Below are positions 53,881-63,430 of a stretch of DNA of 64,000 bases, in pieces (the stretch's first letter is position 1; each line of letters begins with the position of its first letter). The position numbers and the translations under genes are program-made. The DNA comes from Periplaneta americana. Taxonomy: Eukaryota; Arthropoda; Insecta; Blattodea; Blattidae. The stretch is from the NCBI RefSeq assembly GCF_040183065.1, contig NC_091120.1, positions 172,519,988-172,583,987 on the forward strand, read 5' to 3'. Below the pieces are notes generated by a model. The model ran no database searches. It was not told the DNA's origin and was given only the letters and a program-made list of their open reading frames with translations.

Positions 53881-55376
53881 TTCTAATTAGTTTCAATGAA
53901 ATCTCCATCTTGGTTTCTGTTCAATGACGGAAAATTAGCAAAACAAAAATATCTATCTTCAACATTGTTGCTTTAAAATGTTTTCTGTGTTTACTATACT
54001 CCAGCAGGCCGTGATATGCGTCTGTCTTTTTTTTCCCCCAGTCTATAAATGCGAACTTAAAACAAGCGGTAAGGTTATGTACCGGTAATGATTTATTTTT
54101 CATTTTAATATTTTAACAATATTATTTATATAACATATTGTAGTAATAACATCGGCAAGTTTAATTTTGCCGGTCAAGGAGATGTTTAGAAATGGAAAAT
54201 ATCTTTGACATCTAATTCTGCACATTGAAATTAATTGTTACATTTGTGCAGTTATTCAGAGTCACTGGAGCAGTAACTTTAGTGGAGTTGTACAGTTTAC
54301 TTAATTTTTGCAAATATTTAAAAACATTAATTAACAGTGAAATTTAGGTGAAATTGCAGTGGTAAGTTTCCAATTTATAATTATTACTATATTGAACGTC
54401 TCTAAAAATAATATGTTAAAAGCCTAAAGCAGTAAAATCAATATGTCACTTAAGCGGTAAGAAGAGGGGAATTGTTATGTGTGTTACGTTGGGAATCCTG
54501 AATGTGGAATTTTAGACTTTCCGCGGATTGGTTTTGTGCGGAAATCAAGCAAATACGCACGATCTCGCACAAAATAACTTGAGATTTACGAAATGAAATT
54601 TGTTTTGTAAAGGAGTTTTTCTTATAATTTCATCTTTGCCTGATTTTTGTAATGCCAACAAGTTGTCCCGTTGCAACTCGAAGTGATGCATTTTACATAA
54701 GCCTATTATATACTATACATAAGCCTATTATATCGTCGTTGTTCCAGCAATAACTCGAATTTATTTACATAAAGTTAACAGCGACTATCAGAATAGATGA
54801 CAATACGTGCAGAAAATATGTTGTTTAAAATACAGTATATCCCCTGACTTGTTACCATTAAACACTTCTCGCTAGAAGTATCTGATTCACATGCATGGCA
54901 GTTCGTGGGACGGCATGTCGTTGAGAAGCACCTAATAATGATAATTAGATTGTATTTGGTTAGTGTATTGACACGTATGGTGAATCAAGTATTTTCCCCT
55001 TTCATTACGCTTGCAGTTTTAATTAGCGTATATTATTGTCATCGAGGTGTCGAATGTACGTATTTTGTTTACATTAATGTAACGGTGTTCAGAGAATTTT
55101 ATTGAAGAATCCGAGTTGTAATTAACATCCTTACTCATGTTGAAGCCAAATATATAAATGACGTCCAAGAAGAGGAATAAGTCGGGCACTTCCACCAAAA
55201 TTTCCCCCTCAACGAAAACGTGGAATGTGTATACTTTTGCTAAATGTTCAACTGCGTACTGTCAACAGTGTAGTGGGTTTTCATTCACAGTTTCAGATAC
55301 TAGTCGCTCACGACGTCAATATGTAGAGATTTGGCCAAATCCTACAAGACCAACAGGTCGAAACGAAGGGTCTAGT
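53881..55376. other. No recognised gene
   Basis: Plus frames at 54905-55105 and 55158-55409 have no domain. The latter is Ser/Thr/Arg-rich with two Cys pairs and runs into the hAT-like end. Confidence 0.4.
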
Positions 55377-55377
55377 C

Positions 55378-55651
55378 TAGCGTTTTTCAACCTTTTGTTT
55401 AACATGTGACACGCTGAAGTCGTAATTTAAAATCCTGCGGCACAGTCATTATAAACCAGTGGTTCCCAACCAGGAGGGAATTTTTAGGGTTTTAGGAAGG
55501 AATGAGGACTATAAAATACAAATAAATGTGCATTAATATATAAAATAAAATAGTTTCAATTTTATATGCATTATTTCTTAGTCAACATGGAGGGAATGAT
55601 GTATGATAAATGGTGAAAGGGCGCATAGGACAAGAAAGGTTGAAAAACACC
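55378..55651. mobile_element. hAT-like inverted ends, with a second hAT-type tip inside
   Basis: TAGCGTTTTTCAACCTTTTG at 55378 and AAAGGTTGAAAAACACCG at 55633 are inverse and of the hAT 'CAGxGTTTTTCAACC' type. A second tip CAGTGGTTCCCAACCAGGAG lies at 55456. The outer 8-mers do not match, so the extent is uncertain. Confidence 0.5.
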
Positions 55652-55922
55652 GAAACAAAATACATATTATTCACAAACAGAACAAACATGCTTTTTTGTA
55701 TTTTTTATTTGAAGTTTATGATAGAAATGTAAAATTTGTTATTTTGATGTTTAGTCAACTGTCCGAAGAAAAGTCTGAACATCACAAGCGATACCAACAT
55801 GGCACCACTCATGAAGCAACTAGGTCAGGAGATAATTAGGTAGGATGGCCAGTTCCTTTCCCCCTCCATTGCATACATCGTCATTTAGCTACATATTACA
55901 CTAATCAGACTTCAAATACATA

Positions 55923-56990
55923 CAGGGACATAATTTTATTTTTACTTCAATTTTTATTGTACCTGAGTTTTTGAATGTACTTCACTCCCACCCCTTCTAC
56001 TAAGGAAGTTCCAACTCCACACAGAACCAAGACCGCAGATAGTAAGCAGTACTGAGTTACTGGGTATAGTACGTTCCAGAAATATGTTCGCGTTTTCCAG
56101 TGACGAAAGAGCTTTCAATATTGAATCATATTTTCGCACAGGTACTGTCCGTTTGCCTACGTCGCATCCCGATTTCCCCCACCTGCTTCTGCTCGCCCCT
56201 CTGTAAAAGCTGGGCTGTCTTAGCTCTTTTCTGAAAACATTAATTTCTCTTAGGAATTGGATGTTTACGTAATATTATACAGCTGTTTAATTTAACTTAA
56301 ATAAAAGGGCCTCGTTAAGTAATTAACTGTCACGTGATTTCCTCCCTTTCTACAATCCTGCGGTATAACCACTTGGACGGACAGTAGATAGCATGTCTGA
56401 GTAATTTTATATTTTCGGGTCGGGCAGAAGTGAAGATTGAATTTACAGTACGTAGAGTAGGTACAGAATTATTTCAACATGAGTTACTAGTACGAAGGAC
56501 GAAACTGGCAATTGGAATTAGATGCAATAGTCTATAGTGCGATAATATGCACAAAAGAACTGAAGCCTGTATCGAAATGAACGGCCACCATTTTCAAAAT
56601 TGTGTTTAAATATTCATATTATGATTATTTTTCAATTTAACTTCTTTCTCTATATTGTACGCTAATGTAGACAGTATACACTGCATAATGAATACGTTCG
56701 CATGGATAACTCACTTCGTGAGTAAAAACACTTATTCTTAATACAGTACTGTACTTTGATTAAAGAAAAACCTAATGAAAATTATCAATCTCAAAATCGC
56801 GATATTTCCTAGTTTACGTAAATGGATGAACTACTTTTCTTCCATCCTATACCTAGTAGAATGATTTGTGTTTTACGCCAGTATCATCGAACTCCAGTCT
56901 TGGAGTGGGGAGCAAGCGGTGTTTCCGGTTCTCTAAAGGTATAGACAGGTTAATATTAAAAATGTTAGTAAAAATAAAATGATGTCCCTG
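55923..56990 (-). mobile_element. 1.07-kb mariner-like TIR element, copy B
   Basis: Ends CAGGGACATAATTTTATTTT and, on the right complement, CAGGGACATCATTTTATTTT, with TA at 55921-55922 and 56991-56992. It is alignable with copy A (16430-17541) along its whole length. The same short minus frame is kept at 55954-56139. Both lack a complete transposase. Confidence 0.88.
55954..56139 (-). CDS. Conserved short frame, copy B of the mariner-like element
   Basis: Shares LKALSSLENANIFLERT and SRRGG.EVHSKTQ with the frame at 16461-16682. In the 17-residue block the two nucleotide differences that I see (TCA/TCG, TTG/CTG) are synonymous. The middle part is diverged and frameshifted between copies. Confidence 0.35.
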   Translation of the reverse strand: MRKYDSILKALSSLENANIFLERTIPSNSVLLTICGLGSVWSWNFLSRRGGSEVHSKTQVQ

Positions 56991-57260
56991 TACAAACAAT
57001 TGTTCTTCCTCTGTCACATAATCGTCAAGGGAGATGTTGTTTAGTCAACTGTCCGAATACAGGTCTGAACCTCACAAGTGATACCAACAAGGCATCACTT
57101 ATAAGGCAAGTAGGCCAGGAGATAATGGGGTAGGGTTGTAAGTTCCTTTCCCCCTCCATTGCATACATCGCCGACTAGCTACATATTACACTAGTCAGAC
57201 TTCAGATGCATACAAACAATAATTGTTTTTCCTCTGACACATATCGTCAAGTGAGATGTA

Positions 57261-57655
57261 CTGCCTGATAATAGATGTATATATCAGCCAGAACCTCAGA
57301 GGATAAGTGAAATGTATTGCCTGATAATAGTTGTACAGTGACGGACAGAAATGTTGAGCGGCTCCAGTATTTTATGTCAAAGAATATAACACTACGCATG
57401 CTCCAGGCCAAGAGCCTGGTTCATACCATAAAGAGATATTTGTCTCTCTTTTCTGTTTAAATATGACATACCTACGCTGAGGAGAGATTAAAACACGGGG
57501 GTGACTACTATTTAAAATACGTATACAAATATACACACGTAAAATGCTGCAATTTTTTTTTTCAGAAAAAAAAAACAAACCTGAAATATGCAGAAGAACC
57601 GGGAGCAGTCTACCGTATTATGAAATCATCTAATGATAGTGCCTACAGGCAAGCC
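57261..57655. other. No gene seen; one Tc1-like tip
   Basis: TACAGTGACGGACAGAAATG at 57342 resembles Tc1-like terminal repeats (CAGTG.CGGACA), but no opposite end was found. Confidence 0.35.
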
Positions 57656-57664
57656 AAGTGTATG

Positions 57665-58358
57665 TGTGTGTATTTATTCACACTGCAAATGGGTATATAC
57701 CCGGTGGCAGTGGTAACTAATTACACTCAATAATGACAATTAATAATAAACACAACCAATAAAAACAACAACAATAATAATAAACTAATAATAATAACAA
57801 GGAGCATCCTAAATTAAAATGAAACATGGTCACTTAAAATAACATTTAAAGTAAATCTAATTTGCATCTTAACCCTAAGCTCGAACTAAGACCCACGAGT
57901 CTGACAGGTTCATATCTGCACAAGTACCTTTCGGCACTACATTTATTTCGCTGTCAACTCACTCACTGCACTGATTCTACCTGATTTCACTAACATTTCT
58001 AACCATTTCACTGTTCGAATACTTTGCACAGCCACTTCACTGACACCAACACACTTCACTTACACAATAGACTTCACTGATACTACACACTTCACTGACA
58101 CAACACACTTCCTCACTGATAGAACACTTCAAATAACAAGATATCAATTACACCCTTTAAGTAGTGTGTATAATATACTACCGTCTGTTAGTAAAGTCCT
58201 TAAGCCTATTTTTAAATACATTTTTGGTTATTGGTAAAGCCTTTAGTATGTCTGCAGGTAAAGCATTCCAGTCCCTGATAGTACGATTGAGAAAAGAAAA
58301 CTTTCCAGTGTCCGTCCTCTGTCTTCTTTCCCTCAATTTATATGAATGGTCGTTCCTT
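57665..58358 (-). mobile_element. 5'-truncated LINE with 3' untranslated region
   Basis: On the minus strand: the coding end (see 58178-58355), then about 500 bp of 3' untranslated sequence containing runs of AGTGAAGTG-like phrases, ending CCGGGTATATACCCATTTGC and an AATAAATACACAC tail. The 5' break is at about 58358. Confidence 0.78.
58178..58355 (-). pseudogene. Non-LTR retrotransposon ORF2 C-terminus (Jockey/CR1-like)
   Basis: Reads SRNDHSYKLRERRQRTDTGK and FSFLNRTIRDWNALPADILK, then FKNRLKDFTNRR and TAG at 58178. The 'R....kysF..RTi.dWN.LP......s...Fk.rL' pattern closes the ORF2 of many insect non-LTR elements. The frame is open throughout these 59 codons, so this is a fairly young truncated copy. 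Confidence 0.87.
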
Positions 58359-58361
58359 GAA

Positions 58362-58430
58362 GTGGTCGAGTGGATAAAGCGTTCGTGTCTTAAGTACGGG
58401 TTTGACGGTTGAAATCCCGATAGATCAATT
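58362..58430 (+). other. tRNA-like fragment next to the LINE break
   Basis: GTGGTCGAGTGGATAAAGCG is A-box-like (Leu/Ser type) and is followed after 30 bp by GACGGTTGAAATCCCG, a decayed B box. The fusion to the LINE 5' break suggests template switching or an older SINE. Confidence 0.4.
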
Positions 58431-58660
58431 ATATTTTATATTTTTAAATATTAAATATATACATCATTTTCGTATGGCTTCAAATTAATTTGAGTTGGGT
58501 AGAATCGGCTATAGTTTTGTTACGAAACTTGGAGTAGGCCTAAGTGTTAACAAATAACGTACTCATTTCCATGGTAATCGCTTTCATTTTTGTTTGTAAC
58601 CAAGGTTATTCTTTGAGATATTAAAAAAAAAGTTTAATACAATTTATTTTGCTTGTTTTT
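58431..58660. other. No gene seen
   Basis: AT-rich flank of the SINE. Confidence 0.4.
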
Positions 58661-58674
58661 ACTTCCTTTTCGAG

Positions 58675-58895
58675 TCGCCTTCGGTAGGGTAGTTGGTATA
58701 GCGCTGGACTTCTATGCGCGGGTTCGATTCCGACCCAGGTCGATAGCATTTAAGTATGTTTAAATGCGACAGGCTCATGCCAGTAGATTTACTGGAATGT
58801 AAAAGAACTCCTGTGGGACAAAATTCTGGCACACCGGCAACGCTGATTACAACTTCTTCAGTTGCGAGCGTCATTAAATAAATCATATTTTTTTA
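58675..58895 (+). mobile_element. SINE family C, copy 3, 14-bp TSD
   Basis: tRNA-derived head (TAGTTGGTATAGCGCTGGAC, box B GGGTTCGATTCC), body (TTTAAATGCGACAGGCTCAT, GGGACAAAATTCTGGCAC) and 3' end GCGAGCGTCATTAAATAAAT. Perfect duplication ACTTCCTTTTCGAG at 58661-58674 and 58896-58909. Confidence 0.94.
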
Positions 58896-59112
58896 ACTTC
58901 CTTTTCGAGAAAAATATTTATATAAAACATTTCATAACGTATTTAGAGAAAAATAATTGAATTAATTCTCGATATGGTTATTCAGTTTAGGAGAGCAGTG
59001 TATATTGATGATAAATGATTGGAAGAATTTTAGTTTTCTCCTATAAATGTGTAGAAATTTGATCCCAACAAATGTAAGTTTTCGTTTTATAAACGAATTT
59101 TAAAACTTTATG

Positions 59113-59249
59113 AGCAAATGCTGGGTAACTTTCGGTGTTGGACCCCGGACTCATTTCACCGGCATTATCACCTTCATCTCATTCAGACGCTAAATAACCT
59201 AAGCTGTTGATAAAGGGTCGTAAAATAACCTACTAAAATAAAATAAAAT
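59113..59249 (+). mobile_element. SINE family A, 5'-truncated copy, 11-bp TSD
   Basis: Starts within the body (AGCAAATGCTGGGTAACTTT), lacks the tRNA head and ends GGGTCGTAAAATAACC with an (AAAAT)n tail. Perfect duplication AAAACTTTATG at 59102-59112 and 59250-59260. Truncation with a target duplication is direct evidence for LINE-type target-primed reverse transcription. Confidence 0.93.
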
Positions 59250-59260
59250 AAAACTTTATG

Positions 59261-59870
59261 CACTCTGACAACTCTGTAAAGGTTATTGCCTGCTGGAGAG
59301 ATGCAGCTCGCGTAATGTGAGACAACGATAAATGCAAACGTAACACACAGTTGCTTTTAAGGAAAATTTGATTTCTTGTATATAAGTTTACCGGTTACTA
59401 CTTAAAAAATTGAAGTGGGAGGTAACTATTTCTAATTGGCTGAAGAGAATCCTTGTAATACGACAAATGGAGGTTTTTTGAACCGCTAATTAGATTAGTA
59501 TAACCCCAGATCAGATATGTAACCAGATAGGGCATCGTTATGTTAAATTCTTTTGCATTTTGAAGAGAACAACCGCCAGGATCGCCACCTGTCCGCCGTA
59601 AACGAACACGAGATGGCAGTACAGTCGCTAATGCAATTCAAATGGGAATTATGACGTGACTCCTTATGTAACAACTAGATGGCAGCGTAGTAAACCTGAC
59701 AAAAGTTGTTAACTTCAAAGCCTATAAGGCCGACCTATCTGGGATATATATTATAATCTAGGGTATAACGTAAAATAAGCTTTTCTTGTTGTCTGTGTTC
59801 ACCGAATATTTAATTAAAATTAAATCCAAGAGTTTAAAAACAATATTTTTAGTTTAATTCGTTTAAGGGG
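59261..59870. other. No gene seen
   Basis: A GC-richer patch at 59560-59700 has no domain or repeat end that I recognise. Confidence 0.4.
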
Positions 59871-59876
59871 AGAGGA

Positions 59877-60722
59877 TGGTATTTTTTTTTTATTTTTTAC
59901 TATTTGGTGTAAATTATTAATTTTTTGTATGTAGAGAGCTCATAGCTGTAGCAACTCAACCAAATAAAAATATTTTGAAAAAAAAATTATTTGGGTGCCC
60001 AAATTTGAAAAAAATATACCCAATGCAGGATTGTACTAAAACCGATATATCTAAACCGTTTTTAAAGATAGATTCAAACAGTTTTTGAAATGTATTTGCA
60101 AAAGTATGTTCTACAAACTGTCTGTAACAGAATTTTGATATTAGTCCCTACGTTTGTAAAATAAACAATTAAAATTTAGTAACAATTCTCTGATTTCCTT
60201 TCTTGCAAACAAACGGACGTATTTCTAAAATGAAATCAATTAACAAAATTCTGTTACAGAGAAAAGTTTCCTAATAGTCTAAAGAATGTGTGTTCTAAAT
60301 TTCATGCATGTATCTTTAATAGTTCAGAAATTATATTCATTTTGTCTGGCAATGTAGCAAAAAAAAATGAAGTTACTGGAAACCGATGAAAGCAGCAGTG
60401 TGATTTAAAAATCCATAGCGCAGGAAGTTTAAAAATGACGTCTCAACATCCGATAAGGGCACAAATACCCACAAAATGTTATGCAATGCATTCCACACAT
60501 ATCAAAGGGTATTTTAAAAAAAGAAAAAATTGTTTTTGAAAATTTAATATACCAGAAACAACAATAAAAGTGGGCGAGTGATTTAAAAATCCATAATGCA
60601 GGAAGTTTAAAAATGGCGATCCACACATATCATAGAGTATTTTAAAGAATATATATATATATATATATATTTTTTTTTTTGAAAATTTAGTCATTTTTCG
60701 TCAAAAATACCATCCTCTCCCC
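59877..60722 (-). mobile_element. piggyBac-like MITE, copy 2 (846 bp), TTAA on both sides
   Basis: Ends GGGGAGAGGATGGTA and TACCATCCTCTCCCC, flanked by TTAA at 59873-59876 and 60723-60726. It is inverse to copy 1 and alignable throughout. One of the two internal duplicated segments is partly deleted (near 60615-60640). The right part contains an (AT)n run at 60649-60670. Confidence 0.92.
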
Positions 60723-60726
60723 TTAA

Positions 60727-61332
60727 CATAAATCGTATTTTCATTTTTTTTCCTTTAGAGTTTTAAATGTTTCAAAATTTTGTTTTTATAGCTTGACATA
60801 AGCATCATTGTTCTTTACGTTCTCTAGAATATTCAATTGAAATGTTTACTAACCTTCACCTTCAGTGCAGAAAGCGCCCTCTCTTCATGCTCACTTTTTC
60901 GTTGTCCGTTGCGTTTGTAATTCATAGTGCTGGAAATAATCCAGTGATTTCTGTGAGCGAATGATTTATTCGATCGTAGGATTATATCATTCGACTGAAT
61001 TGTTCAGTAAATACAATATCTTCTGTGGTTCTGTCTCAGATGACTTTCAGCAATTAAGCCATTTAGGATTATCTAAAATTTGGACACAATACTAAGACGA
61101 TTGAGAAGCTGAAAGCTTACAATTTGTCTCTTATGTTAGTAGTTCATAAGGTGGAAGAGTAGAGGAAAATTGTTGAAGTTCCAGGACCCAAAGACAGAGT
61201 TATCAGAAAAATCTGAGTCTGTACTGGACAAAAACAGATCTTGAAAGGTACTGAGTGAAGTGGATCAAGTTATTGAAAGTGAGAGAATCTTAAAATAGAT
61301 GTAGAAAGCTACAAATTTAATATGCTTCCTTT
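60727..61332. other. No gene seen
   Basis: AT-rich. The plus frame fragments at 61170-61310 are Glu/Lys/Ser-rich but are broken by stops and lack a domain. Confidence 0.4.
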
Positions 61333-61575
61333 ATATGAGCCGTTCAGAGCAGAAGTGGTGTAAGTCAAAATTGGATAATGAGGTTTAAAGTAAATGTTCT
61401 GTAAAATATAGCCCAAAGTAGCAATTAATATGTCCTTCGTGCTATCCACTGACTACTAATAGTGTAAATAAATTGAATATTAACTGCTACTTTACGCTGT
61501 ATTTTACAGAATGTTTACTTTAACCCTCATTACCCATTTTTGACTTACACCACTTCTGCTCTGAATGGCTCATAT
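61333..61575. mobile_element. Palindromic MITE, arms of about 100 bp
   Basis: Left ATATGAGCCGTTCAGAGCAG and right complement ATATGAGCCATTCAGAGCAG, then AAGTGGTGTAAGTCAAAA in both. The arms stay similar nearly to the centre, leaving a loop of about 45 bp. No ORF. TA-rich flanks. Confidence 0.85.
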
Positions 61576-62660
61576 CATGTGATGTGAAACAAAGATTCTC
61601 ATGATACACAGTAATATTGACAGACGATACAGTCTATGTCGTCAAAATGTACAGAAATAATATTGCTTGTGTATTGCAATAAGTAGATTAATTTGATTGT
61701 TCTGCTATTGTAATGTAAATAATTATCTTATACAGTATAAATGATGATTACTTTCTAGTTTGTACTCATAACTTTAATTAAACATTTTTCTATACTATTC
61801 AAATAAGCGTATAATTAATTTAGTATTACGTGTTTAATTGAATGTCCATTATTTACCTTCCGAGTATCAAAATTAAAGCCGACAAACGACTCATATTATT
61901 TCATACTTTGATGCTCTCTTTTTCATGCTTTTGAAAAAAAAAAAGCATTATTATTTTTTTTTCGCTCTGACAATAATAATGAATAGGAGAATAATGACAG
62001 TTCAAAAACATGCGCCCTCAGTGGTAATTTTATGAATTTACGTGGCCGTGGAGATGAAATCAAGTTTTATTGGAAAAGCAAATAACATAATTATGGGCTT
62101 CTCGCCGCACGTGTGTGATGTAGTTTGACTTTCAGACGCTACGATCCAAACGATACCGAGAAACCCCGCATGCGGTCCATGTTAGAGACACGGACAATAG
62201 AAAAATCAGCTTTTTCTCTTGCTTACATCGAGACCATGGTGATGTATTAACTTGGTTGACGTTGTACGGCATGATGTTGGTTGGTGCGTCTCTCTTTTGT
62301 CTCCGGGGTTGTAAAATTTCTCATCGTGTTGTAAACCTTTACTGTTTAAAGTGCGTTTTTTTACACTAATGCTTTTCTTTATTTGTGAAGGAACTATTTG
62401 TTTTAGGGGAACAGGATGTGACGAAAGTGGGAGTTATCTGAAAATAAATTGGCAACGAGAGAATTGTTGCACAAAACGTGAATGAATATAGATATATGTT
62501 TTATTGTCACTGTTTCGAAATTTGAAGGAAAAAAAACTCTCTTTTATACTTTTTTCAGGAAACTCGTACAATTACCTATATTTTTTCTTTAACTATGTTA
62601 ATTACAATTGGAATTCAACACAATTCCTTGATTACTTCGAATTTTGTTTATTAAAAAAAA
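61576..62660. other. No gene seen
   Basis: AT-rich with homopolymer tracts. A GC-richer patch at 62100-62310 shows no domain. Confidence 0.4.
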
Positions 62661-62773
62661 ATTGAAATTTTTATAAACCACATCGTTCAGTTGATCTCCT
62701 CCACTTGGAAGGCACTGCAGAAGTCGTTACTGGAAACTTGCCATGACAGGAACACGTAACTCCTGACCAATGT

Positions 62774-63256
62774 TGAAGGATGGGTGGAACGGAGAAAAAT
62801 TCTCTCCGGAACCGGGACTTGAACCCGGGTTTTCAGCTCTACGTGCTGACGCTCTATCCACTAAGCCACACCGGATTCCCATTCCGATGCCGGATTGAAT
62901 CCTCTCAGTTCAAGTTCCACCTCTTAGGTTCCCTCTAGTGGCCAACCCTCATGCACTGCGTCACAGATGTGTGACAGTGGCACAATGTCCAACACATTAA
63001 TGTGCAGAGGTTCACTCATTGCGAGTGACTAAGTGGCCGGGATCCGACGGAATGAGCGCCGTCTTAAATCACGAAGTGATTATTTTCGCATATCATATTA
63101 TTACGATGTACCGAAGTACATATGATATTTCCATGCATAAATTTTGCGTCATCATATGATGAAGGATGTTGGAACGGAGAAAAATTCTTCATCATATGAT
63201 GTCGCAGAATTTCTGCATGGAAATATCATATGTACTTCGGTACATCGTAATAATAA
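62774..63256 (-). mobile_element. tRNA-bearing palindromic retroposon, family D, copy 3, 13-bp TSD
   Basis: Perfect duplication TCCTGACCAATGT at 62761-62773 and 63257-63269. From left: GGAACGGAGAAAAATTCTC, antisense tRNA-like module (62805-62875, anticodon loop ACGTAGA with C33), a body with CACAGATGTGTGACAGTGGC, then a 64-bp inverted repeat (63101-63165 against 63187-63250) ending TACTTCGGTACATCGTAATA. It interrupts a transposase relic in frame-recognisable sequence. Confidence 0.9.
62805..62875 (-). other. tRNA-like module of family D, best-preserved copy
   Basis: Minus strand: TCCGGTGTGGCTTAGTGGAT and the T arm around GGTTCAAGTCCC. Acceptor and anticodon stems (TCAGC/GCTGA) pair. With GTA at the anticodon it resembles tRNA-Tyr, but C33 and its repeated, transposed context argue against a working tRNA gene. 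Confidence 0.6.
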
Positions 63257-63430
63257 TCCTGACCAATGTGTTCAGTTCTGTGCCGAATCTTGATCTTCAG
63301 CGCTTGAACATAGTGCACTAAAATATATGGGAAGCATCCTTAGTTCCAAATACCTCCTCCCATAAGAAAAATCTGTCAGATCGGGTGAACGCGAAGGCCA
63401 TAAGAAATCATCAGATTGGGAAGAACCTCT

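Larger units (their letters stand above)
55747..57260. repeat. Two about 222-bp tandem units, the first split by a transposon
   Basis: Unit 2 (57038-57260) starts TGTTTAGTCAACTGTCCGAA and ends ATCGTCAAGTGAGATG. Unit 1 starts the same way at 55747 and is interrupted at 55921, with its end at 56991-57037. The pair of units therefore predates the insertion of the mariner-like element. Confidence 0.85.
62665..63430 (-). pseudogene. mariner-superfamily transposase C-terminus, split by a retroposon
   Basis: Minus-strand frames: WPSRSPDLTDFSYG (decayed 'WPPRSPDLTP.DFFLWG', third catalytic acid region), HYVQALKIKIRHRTEHIGQ up to the insertion at 63257. Beyond it at 62773 come ELRVPVMASFQ, a stop, RLLQCLPSGGDQLNDVVYKN. 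The final '.Rl..Cl...GghfE...' block is usual in DUF4817-associated and related mariner-like transposases. Several frameshifts and one stop. It may be the same lineage as 12.9-13.9 kb. Confidence 0.68.

Noticed and set aside
55158-55409. Cys-containing 83-codon frame as a zinc-finger gene
   Set aside because: Cys spacing fits no finger that I know, and the frame ends inside a hAT-like terminal repeat.
57342-57600. Complete Tc1 element starting at CAGTGACGGACAG
   Set aside because: Only one tip is visible, with no opposite inverted repeat and no transposase sequence.
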